Origin: Paragonimus westermani
Taxonomy: Eukaryota; Platyhelminthes; Trematoda; Plagiorchiida; Troglotrematidae
Direction of reading: 5' to 3'
Length of the DNA: 64,000 nucleotides
Assembly (NCBI GenBank): GCA_008508345.1
Contig: QNGE01000404.1
Location: 51,225-115,224 of the forward strand
Both the position numbers and the translations under genes were made by a program. This document shows, piece after piece, positions 1 to 11,353 of the stretch. How positions within the stretch are numbered: the stretch's first letter is position 1; each line of letters opens with the position of its first letter. Under the pieces are notes generated by a model that saw only the letters and a list, made by a program, of their open reading frames with translations, had not been told where the DNA came from and searched no databases.

Positions 1-289
1 CTTTGTTTAAGGGTACCTTTTCTAACCCCCTTCTTCCTGATACGGAAGACAGCAGTGCCGCAACTATAAAAATAGTTCTGCTGTATGCCCATAGGATCGT
101 GCCTCACTGCCTAAGCACTCCTACGCGGTCAGCAGTGCGGCATACAATCCTATGAGTGTAACTGCTTTCCGTCTGACTGCTCCCCTTTGGCCTGTCTGAC
201 AAGGTTGCACCTGGAAGGACAGGAGATCCACCAAACAGATAACCAAAAGACAAGCAACAAGCAAACCGGGGGTTGTTTGATCATTATAA

Positions 290-1422
290 TTACTCGATCG
301 AAATCGGGCTCTCACTAAAGGCGACAGTTGGGTCCTCAAAAGCTGCATGTGGGCAATTCAGCTCGATGTGTTTATTCAGCCTTCGTTTAAATGACTGAGT
401 AGTAGCCACCTGCACTACCGTTTCCGGTAGCGAGTTCCATGGGCGAAAAAAGCGCATAGGAAAACAATCCTGTCTATGCAGAAGGCGTGGACGCTGTTGG
501 TTTAACTTCAATCAGTGGCCACGCAGATTATGTGAGGGCAACTGTGAACATGTGCCGATTTAGGTGAAACTCATTACGGAAGATCTTGTGGAAAAATATA
601 ATGTCCCTGCGGGCTCGCCAATATTCAAGACTGAACAGGTGCAATGTATGGAGACAATCCGAATGGCATTTTTGAGACGGCCCGTGTACACTAATTGTGG
701 CTCTACGTTGAACCCTTTCCAACATATCCATGCTCCGTCTCAAGAAAAAAGCACAAGCTTGAATATTAACTTTCAAATGAGGACGGGCATGAGTGGCAAA
801 CACTTCCAAAATTTGCCGTAGTGAACTGGCCTAATAGGCGGCCCGGCAGGCTCATCTTATAAGTGGTCCTTCCGGGACAAGCCTGCTTTAGTAAGTGGAT
901 TGCGAGAGCCCACTAATGACGACCGTCTCTGGATTGAACATTTTAGTTACTACCTGCAGCCTAATAATACCCAACAAACAACTGAGATTCGCTTGATTTA
1001 CAATTCTTAAGACCTTGCAATTAATGACATTGAACAGCACAACATTTTGAGCAGCGTACCCGGACAGGACATCTGAGTCACTTTGTAGTGCATCTTTGTC
1101 CTGTGAGCTGTGAGTAACACGGAAAATTCTGACATCATCCGCGTAAAGCAGTTTTTCGGAACTTACTAAGGCTAGTAGTTCGTTCACGTATAATGTAAAC
1201 AGTCGGGTCTAAGAATGGAACCTTGAGGGACCCCGTAGAAAGCTGTCGTGATAGATGAGAGGACTCATTGACACGGACCTGGGAAGAGCCATCCTGCGAA
1301 CACTTCTGGAACCAGTCAGCCAGACCACCTCCAGAGCCTAGTGCTCTAAGTTTGTTTAATAAGGCATCATGATTAACACTATCAAACGCCTTTGGGAAGT
1401 CAAGGGAAACAGCAACACTCAC
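290..1422 (-). pseudogene. CR1 LINE reverse transcriptase, palm to C-terminus, broken
   Basis: Three frames carry adjacent pieces of one RT. Piece 1135-1422 has the motif A block LDFPKAFDSVNHDALLNKLR, with the catalytic Asp. Piece 888-1187 has motif C as YADD, with an aliphatic residue before it. Piece 528-809 carries the thumb signature ERVQRRAT followed by the LFSLEYWRARRD block. Piece 290-511 has the C-terminal WNSLPETVVQ ... FKRRLN signature typical of CR1 ends. The GVPQGS motif (motif B) is corrupted between 1190 and 1260 and coincides with a frame change. This is a pseudogene: at least three frame shifts separate the blocks. The family call rests on several ordered motifs and is firm; the exact clade within CR1 is not. 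Confidence 0.85.
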
Positions 1423-1439
1423 GGCAACCGTTCATCAGT

Positions 1440-2445
1440 TTACTTCTCCCATGAGATTTGTCTGGCACGACCTAGTTTCAAGAGAGGGGTGTTGAATCAT
1501 ATGCAGATGTCTCGCACATCTTAGGAAGTACCACACAGCATTGTCAGTCAGATTTTCCATAAATTCTGGAATCATTCACAGCAATACCACTGAAAGGTAG
1601 TTTTGAGGGGCTGAACGATCTGCTGATTTAAATATCGGATGTAACACGCAGGTTTTTCACTCAGTTGGAACTTTTTTAACTTCAGAGTGAGATTAAATAA
1701 ATGATGAATGTGACAAAAAGTCGGCACATTCTTTAAAACTATTGACGCGAGTTCACAAAAACCTGGGGAATTTCCCACAGCTTACGTTACACATGCACGG
1801 CATTAAAGCCTAAGTGGCCGAGGCCTTGTTCGGCGTACTCCGTTGGGGAAGCAACGTGCAGGTCGTCAGTTACTTCTGGAGGCCATGGCAAAGTACTTTG
1901 CCAGTATTTGGATAGTGCGTTTGTTGCCCCCTTATTGTTACCGGTGAGTTAACTGTCTAGTCTATGCATCTGAGAATCCTGGTTTGGCTTGAGTTACACG
2001 AGATTTGGTGACGAAAATCTTTAGGGTGGGTCAGTACTTAATTGAATAGTAGTCTTTGAAATTCCCTGGTGCCTTGTTTGCAATGTTTGTTAATGATGTT
2101 TCGAACCGGCAAATAGATTCAATAATCATATGAACTCAGCGTGGGCTGGTATCGGTCCCATGCGGCCCTTTTCCTTTTGAGGATTTTGACAATTCTGCTG
2201 TGTATATGTGGCTTTGGCTTACTTGATTTCGGTGGGGAACGGAGAACACTGTTGCGCATTGCTTCGCCCAACAAACCCATCACCCGGTCCTACTGCTCAC
2301 CTATTGAGGTACAGTTTTGCAACCAAGAAGCGGAGCTGAGGAAGTCTTTCACAGACGTAAAGTCTGCCCTGCGAAAGTCCCATCGAGTGACGAGATCGGA
2401 TTGGTGGAGCTCCGCTGAGTGAGTGAACTGGAATTGAATTATACT
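1440..2445 (-). pseudogene. CR1 LINE endonuclease-RT linker and RT fingers, broken
   Basis: Minus-strand reading from 2445 to 2100 gives a basic linker ending in a lysine/arginine-rich helix (KRKRAAWDRY), the usual stretch between endonuclease and RT in CR1 ORF2. Further along, 1778-1572 carries a degraded RT block 0-1 (ELASI ... LFNLTLKLKK) that normally reads as a donation site before the WK...V..PI motif. The piece 1560-1440 matches the region with RSCQTNLM, normally just before motif A. All parts follow in the same order and direction as the RT palm downstream, so I treat them as one element. Several stops are present. A plus-strand ORF at 2141-2422 is the antisense shadow of the linker. 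Confidence 0.65.
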
Positions 2446-2454
2446 ATGGTCACC

Positions 2455-4310
2455 CTGCGTTTCAACGATTTTAGAAGTGTAGATCGATCCACCGAATCAA
2501 ACTCATCTCTATAATCAAGAAATACAGCGATTGTTGGCCGGCGGTACACATGACGTTGCTCCAGAATTTGAGGAAGAGTAAAAATGTGACCTACACATCC
2601 CCGCCCAGGGCGAAACCTTGCCTGCTCTTCTCTAATGTTTACCTCGTGAACTGCAGTGAGCCGACGATGTGTTAAGATGTCAGAACTCTAGAAATGACTA
2701 GAGCCAAACTAATTCTCCTGATACCTTTCTCGAATATAGAAACTATTATCGCTTGCTCCCAGCACGGAAGGACGGTCTCCATCCTCCATACAAGTTGAAA
2801 CAGCTGAGTCAAGGCCTTTAGTAACGCCTCCCCACCTTCTTTGAGAAGGGTCGGCAAGAGATAATCTGGACCAGCAGCCCAATTGCTTTCGAGAGCCGAG
2901 ATGCAACTGAGGACCTGTCCCAGTGGGTAGTTCCGAGTCTACCGACCAAGGTACTACATCACAAGTTTGTGGTTGCGACACAAGAGAAGCAGTAGGCCAG
3001 ATAAACTGACTCTCAAAGTGCTCCGCCCACCGCTCTAATCTTCGCTAATAACTTCACTGGCAGACGATTGCCTGGGACCAATGGCACGGGTAGGCTTGAA
3101 GAGTATTTCGATGTTCCTTGAAGCAAAAGCGATCCCCATTTCCTTAACTTTCTGCGTTAACCAAGCCTCCCGATCAGTCTTTAGACGATGTTGCAGGTTC
3201 CTACGGACAGCTCTTCTAAACTTGTTATATTAGACACCTTCTCCTGGTCTGTTACCACTATTGTGGTCGGTGAAATACCGACCAGCGTAAATAGCTACTC
3301 CTGTTCCAGGATGTATATGCGACGCAGTACCTAACTTTCATTTTATAGTCAGCAACGATGTAAACGTAAATCAGCTAGTAGTGTTCACCTAACAGAAAAC
3401 CACCTACAAAACCCTGTCCACCATGCTTTCGGACAGTAACATGACTTTGAAAAACTTAGGCCTGGGTATATGAGGTGGGAGGGGCGTGGTAAACAACGTA
3501 CACCACTGGCTACAACGCCATTGACGTTCCAGAGAATAAACTGCCATTAGGACAAATTATGAGTAGGATTACTGAGTTCGTCTTTTCCAGCAGCCTATGA
3601 CACTCCATGAAGTACTATACTACCAGCCCTGATGTTCTTCAATGATGGAAATGACAGCTGACTTCTGACTGATCTCAGGGTACTCCCACGAATCTGAACA
3701 GCTATGGAGTCTCGCAGAACCTCAGTTGGGCTAGTAATTTCTGCGTCGGACTGAACCCAGTGATACTTTAACCGGATGAAAATGCATTGCGAGGCGAACA
3801 TCACGGATCAGTTGAAGCCTCATGATTGAGAATGAACAATTTTTCACATATTTCCCTAAACGACTACGTATCTTACTGCTCACGCCCTGCTAGCGAGGTT
3901 GAACAGCCTTTCGGTATAGCGAAGACCGTCCGCGTGTCTAGAACGGTAAGGTTGATTTCGCATGGAATTAGCGTGGCTTTGTCGGAATTTCCTGAGGCCT
4001 GTTGGCCCTTGTGAGATAGCTTCGCTTGTAACTGTTAATATGGTTATATCCGTTTGTACGAGCTTCACCTTCAACATATGAAGCTTCGATTCAGTCTCCC
4101 TTCTAAGTGTCCCCGAGGTTACACTTGTTCACACGAGATTTGTTGTCGGCGAACTTGCTATCTGGTTATCAAACACAGTTAGGATATTGGCGATGATGGA
4201 TAATTGAGCTGAGTCTCCAACAAGCTGAACCCCGTCACCGCTTGGACAACCAGCCGGCCCATCTTCGGCCATTTTCCTCATTTTCGCCTTTATCGAAAAG
4301 ACCTGACAAC
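2455..4310 (-). mobile_element. RTE-type LINE fragment, truncated in RT
   Basis: Minus strand from about 3330 to 2455 shows the RTE-type layout. A basic helix with DREAWLTQKVKEM is followed by KPTRAIGPRQSSASEVI, then LLKEGGEALLKALTQLFQLVW, a degenerate SWG..IIVPIFKKG block and FRPGRGCVGHIFTLPQILEQ. It ends in motif A-like FLDYRDEFDSVDRSTL. The RT stops there at about 2455, before the YADD motif, where the CR1 copy begins. ORFs at 3595-3804, 3880-4077 and 4129-4314 on the same strand look like upstream parts of the same element but I cannot match them to the endonuclease motif by motif. It is broken by many stops. The RTE assignment is by pattern memory and moderately sure. Confidence 0.65.
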
Positions 4311-4934
4311 CCAAGATGGCAAGTCATGCAGATAAAATGAGTAAAACCAGAAGGATCTCGATTTAGAGCTTCATGTGATTTGGACATGATTCTATCGCAC
4401 CCACAGAAAAATCACTATTCACATGTGAATATTGTTTAATATATTAAACACAGAAGAGTATGGTTGCAGCACATACTCTTTTAGAGCAGTTACCGCAGAG
4501 CTCCGCACATTGTTTAACTCCATATTGAAATCTATCAAAGTAATCGATGGTGGCGTAATTCACAGACAGACTCATGCAAACCAGCCATAACTGACTCCAG
4601 TCAACATGATTAGTGGGGGCGCTTTACGTAAGCGAACGTGAGCTCGAGTCTGGCAAGAAATTAAAATGACTATGAATTTCATTGCTATAAAACTGCCGCT
4701 GATGTCGGCGACTTATGGTGAAATGCCCCCGAGAGTCGGCTCTCTTTTATACAAAAATTTCAGAATTCAGTGGAACATTTCATATGAAAGTTATATCACG
4801 TTCGGGTAAAACTAAACAAATACTATTGCTAGAAAGCATATAAAACACGACACCTCTCGCGAAATTGTTCGCACTTATTTCAGCGACACGTGCCCTGATA
4901 GCACATCCAGAGATTGACAGACGTTTGCGCGCTT

Positions 4935-5150
4935 AGCAGCTCATATATATGGACATACATGTATTAAAATATAGAGGGACGTCTATAAATAATGTACACA
5001 TCTATGAACATGAAATTCTATATCATCATGTATATATATAAGTATACACATAAGTATATATAGGTATGTGGACTTGTGGATACATATATCTTCATAAGTC
5101 CATATACCCATATATACTTATGGATATAGACATACGTATACAGTTAGCAC
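4935..5150. repeat. AT-rich TATA-type low-complexity tract
   Basis: Alternating purine-pyrimidine sequence rich in atatata, gtatac and catatg words, degenerate rather than a clean array. It contains several short self-complementary segments. No coding potential is visible. Confidence 0.7.
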
Positions 5151-5524
5151 CATAGAAATCGGCCAATTTTTTTCTAGGTTCAATTCAATTCAGTTCACAG
5201 GCCAGATGAATGCCAGGAGCCAGAACGTCCAGATTCTTCAGCCAATAAACCCGCGGTCTTCAAAGCTTTAACTTCAGGTTTTCTTATTCCAACGTAAGGC
5301 GTCCTCTTGCGACTTCATCACAACAGAGGAAAGGAGCATCGACGGAAGTATACACCTACAGAACTGTTGTTACTGCTCGTGAGAAATTACGCACACATGA
5401 GAACGCTTCAACTTGCGAACTGAAGATTTGCATTTATACTCATCGATGTCCAGCCACATTCACTATCGCATACGTCCCAACATCCATGCTCGTCAATGCC
5501 TACCTGTTCGTACTAACGCATACA

Positions 5525-5549
5525 CCTACTACTACTACTACCACTACTA
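5525..5549. repeat. (CTA)n microsatellite
   Basis: About eight CTA units, with one ACC interruption. A short simple repeat that could be length-polymorphic. Confidence 0.8.
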
Positions 5550-7055
5550 ACGCGTACACCATTTGAAAGTCAGCATGTATAGTACACCTGCACTCGTATA
5601 GGTTTGCACACATGGGGTCGCTGATCGAGTTTCATGTTATTCCCCGAATAGCTCGTGCCCAACGTAACCAGTTAACAACAGTGAGACAGACGTTCTTAGT
5701 AAGTTCGTGTTAGGTGCAAATTAAGCACCTGTTAAGTTCAGTGCTGACAGCCTAGAAATAGAGTATATTGAAATGGCCCGAGAACATTGGGGGAGAGATA
5801 CATCCTATTGCATGAACATGATAAAGTAAAAGGAAAAATGTATATATAAGTATAAATGTAAACAGCACTTGTACTCAACGGAAGCGAAGTTCCACAAGAT
5901 AGGTACTGTCTCGAAGATGGAAGGGGAGGCTACCTACCCAAGCTCTCCAACGCATTCTGCTTTGTATGGGCTGTTTTTCATTTTTTAAAACCGTTTTTAG
6001 AGATGTGATCATGTGTACGTACGTCAGTCCATTTCCTAAATATCCTGGGCTACAAAGGTCGGGTAGGAATGATTCGTGATTAACCTAGTTCACAATTAAC
6101 GACCACTGATCTGGATCACAAGAGCAGAATCGTAGTGGGTACTCCAGTGAAAACCAGACCATCACTTTATCTTAACCACACCCTGGCCACAGGGTCATCT
6201 ATTTCTAAGGGTAGCATATTTGGAATACTGGCAGAGGTGAGCAACATCGGATTACAGCCCTGAGAAGATACAGTGTATCCGCATGGGGAATCGGTTCTAA
6301 GGCGTAGTTGCAGAAAGCCAGGAGGAAGGGTGGATGTGAGCACTCGCGAAGTGATAGACACAGCACGGGTGAGTGGAAACTAAGAAAGAAAAAGAAAGAT
6401 GACTTTGGCGCTTGTGTTAATCTTGCTCACAAGTTTTACTAGTTCGCTTTGGATCACTCTTTGCAGCCATGGTTAGGCGAACTGTCCGATACCGCTTACT
6501 ACACCTCGGCGCCACATGACTACTACCTGTCTTTTAAACAGTGATGCATACATGTACGCATGTAGACATTCTATCACGTACTGGCTTGCAATGGTATACA
6601 CACTCATTTGAGAACGCAAGACAGTTGCTCAATGACACTCACAAAAATGCCCTAAACAGACAGCAAACTGCATTCATGCTTCGAACAATCAGGCGACAAC
6701 AGTGTAAGGGTGATGTCATATCTGGGAATAAACGTTCCCAATCCTGATCCAGTCTTCTCTCAAACGAGTCGACCGAAGTGACCTGGACTACAGACTCTGG
6801 TAGCTCGTTACATGGGCTAATGACACTGTTCCCGAGAAACTCGGCTCTGATAGACGTGAGCACGTGGCATGCCCAGAGACAAGGAGTGATTCTTTAGGGG
6901 AGACGTTTCCCTGGCTACAAGCAGAGACTCTGTGAGACTCAGTGAAACAATACGGAATTTTATGAGTTTCGACTAGGTCCCCGCGAAGTCATCTACGTTC
7001 CAAAGAAAATAAGTTGGGTTTTTTCAATCCGGTTACATAGTCCATATCTTTCATT

Positions 7056-8160
7056 CTACCAGCCATCCTGGTGGCCAGCCTCTGAACCTTCTCCAGGCAC
7101 TTTGTCTATTTTGAGACGCGGATCCCATGCCTTAACACAATATTCCAGATGCAGCCTCACCAACGCCTTATACAGTGGTATGAATACACCAGGGTCCCTG
7201 AAAGGGATCACTTTTTTGAGTTGAAAGAAGGCTGCCCTGGCCTTTTTGCAGCAAACGCACATTGGGCTGCCGGTTTTGAAGGTGCCGCAGACGGACCCTC
7301 AGATCTCTAACTTCATCTACCTGGGTAATCCATATACGCTCATTCGTCCCCGGGAGATAGAGACGGGGCCCTGTTTTATCGCAACATTAAATCAATGCAC
7401 ATATCAAAGTTAGATAGAGGGTCCCAGTCATCCGACCATGCGATCAACCTAATCAGATCCGTTTGAAGGTCCGATCGAATCGGATTTCCTACAATCTTTA
7501 CATCGTCAGCGAACATGTAGCAAGGCGCATTCGGTTGATCAGCCAAGTCGTTAACAGATACCAGAAACGGGATGTGTCTCAGCACAGAGCCTTGTGGTGG
7601 ACGTTGGACAGTCCTCCTCCAACGGACATTGTGAATGTCCTGTCTGACAAGAAGTCCCCAGTTCATTCGAGGACTTTTGGCGCAATGTAACAGTACCTAG
7701 GCTTTTCCAAAAGCAGTGGGTGATTGACTGAGTCCAACGTTTTGCAAACGTCGAGGTAAAAGAATTCCACATGCTCCCCGTTGTCTCTTGGTTATTTCGT
7801 CTACGAAGCAAATGAGGTTTGACAGACACGACCTTTTTTCACAAAGCCATGTTGATCAGCACTTTGAAGGTTGGTTCTACACAGAAAGCCAGCCAAGCGA
7901 TCTCTGGTGACTCCCTCGTATCCTTTCAACAGGACGTAGGTCAGGCTAATAGGGCGGTAGTTTGTCTCTCTTTCGCACCTGCTTTGTGAATGGCAACCAT
8001 AATGGCTACTTTACAGTCTTTAACATCCCCCTGGTTTAGTGACACGCTGATTAGTGCAGTTAACGGGTGGACCAAAACCTTGGCCAAGGGACTAACCAGA
8101 GTGGCATGAATACCGCTTGCTCCAGGGGATTTCGACAGACCCAGTGACTGCAGAATGGTC
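7056..8160 (-). pseudogene. CR1 LINE reverse transcriptase, broken
   Basis: The piece 7376-7666 carries a motif B remnant (PPQGSVL) and motif C as MFADDVKIVG. The region 7690-7860 has VCKTLDSVNHSLLLEK in a shifted frame, corresponding to motif A where the second Asp context is lost. The piece 7056-7262 has the thumb block KKVIPFRDPGVFIPLYKALV then RLHLEYCVKAW. Several frame shifts lie between. In working elements this enzyme copies the LINE RNA at the nicked target. It is the sense-strand continuation of the endonuclease at 8690-9310. Confidence 0.85.
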
Positions 8161-8689
8161 TGTACCTCAGAGGCTAAGGTCGTGAAATTTTGCTGTCATT
8201 TTGGCTCTTACTGTTGTCGGGCCTTTCAGATTGTCCTGCCGATGTACGCTAGCAAAATACTAACCCAAGTGGTCTGCTGTCTTCTGATCGCCAACCAAGA
8301 TTCCACCCTCAGCCGTGGTGAGATTGCCAACGTGTTTACGGAGAACAGGGTTTGACTGCACGTATCCGCAGAACAGCTTCGGGTTGGATTTAGCCTTAGT
8401 CCTAGTCCTGCTTCATGCCTTAGTCCGTAAGTTTTGCGGACCATTAAGGCCCGAACTCACTCGAGCTGAAAATGTAGTCTGTCCGCAACCCCACCTGTGC
8501 GTTTGAAGCGCTTCCATGAGGTCTTTTTTCACTTTTGTGCCTAAAGTACAGTGGCACTGCACCAAGGTGGTCTACCCCTGTTATGTTTGCGAACCACAGG
8601 CGCGTGCCTTCCTGCTAGCATGGTCATATTCAGCTTTATTGCGTTCCAGAAATTCACCAATCGTTCTATAGTTTCTAGCCCACTGTTCC

Positions 8690-9310
8690 GGCACTGGCTT
8701 CCACTTGACAGTACTGTAATCTCAGAATCGCGTGATTACTTTTACCTACGGGAGGAGAGATTTCTATGGCATGTATCCGGCTTTCACTTCTGGTTACTAC
8801 GAGGTCCAGCAGCGAGTCCTCCTGCCCTGACCTAAACCTGGTAGTTTGCTGAACATGATGCTGCCAAAAACGTTTATGGAGGCAGTTAAGGAACTTGTTC
8901 CAAAAACCACCCTCTACGGAGAACTTACGCTTTCAGTCAACCCCTCGTATGTTCACTTCGCCCAGTAGTGGGACAGAAATTTGCCTGCTGAAGATTTCAT
9001 CCATGGTACCAAGTCACACGTTTCCTTTCTCATCGGTAGCAGAGCATCGATGTGCGAGTTGGTGCATAGGGGAATACACACTCCATAATGGATTGCAACT
9101 AGCGGAAGCACTCTACCTCCGGGCCTGCCGTCCTCCTCATCCCGTCTACAGTAAATCAACCCTGGAGGGATAAAGCGATCGGTCGTCACTTCCTGTTTGA
9201 GCCACGTTTCAATGACAGCGACTATATCACTTTCTGCCACTTTGGTGTTTAACCCAGCCCATTTATTGCCAATACTTCATGCATTTGTGTACAGGATGCC
9301 CATCCATTTA
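8690..9310 (-). pseudogene. CR1 LINE APE-type endonuclease, broken
   Basis: The start of the domain reads ILYTNA then SIGNKWAGLNTKVAESD, the standard CR1 endonuclease opening, followed by IVAVIETWLK with the catalytic Glu in ETWL. Next comes YCRRDEEDGRPGGRVL. The GDFN motif is altered to GEVN in another frame. The domain closes with EDSLLDLVVTRSE and a KSNHAIL block, where the usual SDH has become SNH. These substitutions at catalytic positions, plus frame changes, show that it is inactive. The enzyme nicks target DNA to prime reverse transcription in working copies. It lies directly upstream of the linker and RT of the same element. Confidence 0.85.
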
Positions 9311-10001
9311 TCCTGAGATCACGTCGTCGATTTTGAGATGGATCTCTCGGGACTAGCGCCCCAGGTTAATACCCCGCTTTTGTGACGGTGTCGGAGATAT
9401 TACTCCACTTCTTCGGCATTACTTTTGTCTGGGAATGGTTGACTGGTCGCCTCTCCGATAACACAGAACTCGCTGCAGAGCTGATAATACTTCACAGGAG
9501 TTGTGGCTGTGTCTGCAGACGTAGCACTAGGTGGGGGAAGGGTGGATACAGGCTTGCTCCCAACATTAACGAGATCAGCCACTTCAATGTCTTTTGTGGT
9601 AGATTGAGCGGTTACACGTGGCCCAGTCAACGGCTGCTTGGGAAAATCGGTATGACGTCGGGCCCACCGACTTACGTCTAGATGTGAGTGAAATTAATCT
9701 TATGCACTCGCTGCATACCCACCTTAACTCAGGAAACTTGTAAAGTTTGAGTGCATACAGCGTGACCAATGAACACTGAACATAAAATGCCAACAGCCAT
9801 AAGCTACTCAAGGCATCTGTTACTGGTTGTGAGACGGCACCTTCCGCATTCGCGTTTGGAAAGGCCGCAGTGACCACGGGTTTCGTTTCTCATTTCGGCA
9901 GTTAGACCGAGTGGGTGCGCTATGGTGTCTATGACATCTACAAAACTGCCACAGAAGAAAGCAACAATGTCAAGCAGGAGTTGACGATACAACAAAGACA
10001 A

Positions 10002-11340
10002 ACAAAGGCTATAGTCTCTACATGGTAGGATTATACTGAAAGTCCTACAAAATGCAGCAGATGCTGAGGTGTTAACCAGTGATTAGTAGACCCGGAAGTA
10101 CTGGGGTAACAACCCAAACCTAACTAGATAACGCTTATTTTTGACAAGCACAAGTGAGCTAGAGGCAGTAGACTTTTTATTGGTCACTCCGACTAAGCGG
10201 ATGCCCACTGACCTGATCAGGTTGACCAAAACCTATGAGTACACAAGCGGAAGCGTTAGCCAAAATGTCATAATCATGGTCAAAGAAATATATATCGAAC
10301 CTCATCGATCTTACTGGGACATGTTGTGAGCATTTCCTGTGAAGATTAATATTCAAACGTCTATCAGAAAAAAAGAAGTTATCTCAGTGGGAGACAACAG
10401 TTATCGTCGTAATTACGATGATTAATTAGTTAACTAATTAATTCTGACCAAAGCAGTGTAACGAGAACGCAATGACACAAAATGCAAATAGAGAATCGCT
10501 GAGGCAGTGTCCTGTAACCAGTCCGCTTTGGTCGTGTGAGCGCCATGCGAACACTGGTAGCTTTGCAGAAGGACGACTTTACGAGTGTTTTGCCCACTTT
10601 CAGTGCGTGCAAACTGAAGGGTCAAGGAAATTAAATGTCGTTCCATCTGAGTTTCGCGGGTACAAAAGGAAATGCGCCCCCGTCACCTCCACTCGTTTTT
10701 CAAATAAGCGCCAATGATATTTTCAACCAATCAGAAAATCCCTACAGCCGATGACCACCTGCCGCAGAAATCAAGAGGCAACCTCGCTCAAGTTTGAATC
10801 ACCCGCTTGCTGGTGTTGACTGCAAGTACATGTAAAAAGACATGTAAATATATACACTTCCGTATCGATACATTTATAAATTTGTGCCCCTTAAACGTAC
10901 GCATATTTAGATATTAATCAATCTGAAGCCGGATTTATTCATCAAATTGTCAGAAGATTCGGCTGTTCGAGCTACCTGCTAGCACCAATGAGGGATTCAT
11001 TTAGGGGAGAATTAAGTTTGTTTGGGGAAAATTTAGGGTAGCTTTATTTTGACCAATAGTGTCGATAAATAAAACTATACCAGACCCGCTGCACGCTAGT
11101 GTATAATGAATTTATATAATACATGGAATACATGACAGAAGGAGTGACATTCAGATTTCAGCGATTTGTACACGGGTTCGAGGCTGGGGGCCCAATCTAC
11201 CCGAATCCAGTCAGTTTGGTCGTTTCGATGTCCGGCGATTTTTTGTTGACCTGGAAGGCAGTCATTGAAAACGGGGTGTAGCACCGCTCTTGGTGGTTAC
11301 AGAAAGTACCAATAACAGAGTAAAATAATAATCTAGCAAA
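10002..11340. other. No recognised gene; contains a palindrome and a candidate transposon end
   Basis: No protein domain recognised on either strand. The interval holds a perfect 22-bp palindrome at 10421-10442 and an 11-bp sequence at 10975-10985 that recurs inverted at 18537-18547. Short ORFs at 10141-10329 (+), 10430-10646 (-) and 10472-10717 (+) have no motif. Confidence 0.5.
10421..10442. repeat. Perfect 22-bp palindrome
   Basis: The 22 bases read identically on both strands, AT-only except for a central GTTAAC. Just upstream, CGTAATTACG is itself a 10-bp palindrome. Function is unknown. Confidence 0.9.
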
Positions 11341-11353
11341 ACAGGATAAATTA

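Larger units (their letters stand above)
1..2445 (-). mobile_element. 5'-truncated CR1-type LINE remnant
   Basis: A degraded non-LTR retrotransposon reads right to left. In order along the minus strand are an endonuclease-RT linker (about 2445-2100), RT fingers (about 1780-1440), RT palm (1422-888), thumb (809-528) and C-terminal tail (511-290). The order and motifs are those of CR1/Jockey-type ORF2. No endonuclease domain is present before the linker, so the copy is 5'-truncated, as is usual for target-primed reverse transcription. Stops and frame changes separate the pieces, so it cannot encode a working protein. The 3' end should lie at about position 1-120 or just outside the window. At the other side it abuts an RTE-type fragment at about 2450. 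Confidence 0.85.
4315..6540. other. AT-rich non-coding stretch
   Basis: No recognisable gene. It contains an AT-rich segment with TATA/ACATA microsatellite character (4935-5150) and a short CTA trinucleotide run (5525-5549). A minus-strand ORF at 6167-6361 shows no motif I recognise. This is probably old, decayed repeat DNA. Confidence 0.5.
6640..10001 (-). mobile_element. CR1-type LINE with endonuclease and RT, degraded
   Basis: The longest CR1 copy in the window, reading right to left. It has a proline-rich upstream segment (about 9630-9400), an APE-type endonuclease (about 9310-8690), a linker (about 8560-8200), RT (about 8160-7376), thumb (7262-7056) and C-terminal tail (6863-6640). Domain order is that of CR1 ORF2. 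Frame changes separate nearly every block, so it is dead. Its 3' end is near 6540-6640. Plus-strand ORFs across this interval (7463-7690, 8155-8506, 8551-8835, 8895-9173, 9382-9681) are antisense shadows. ORFs 9584-9877 and 9804-10001 on the minus strand may be 5' leader or ORF1 remnants, but I see no motif. Confidence 0.85.
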
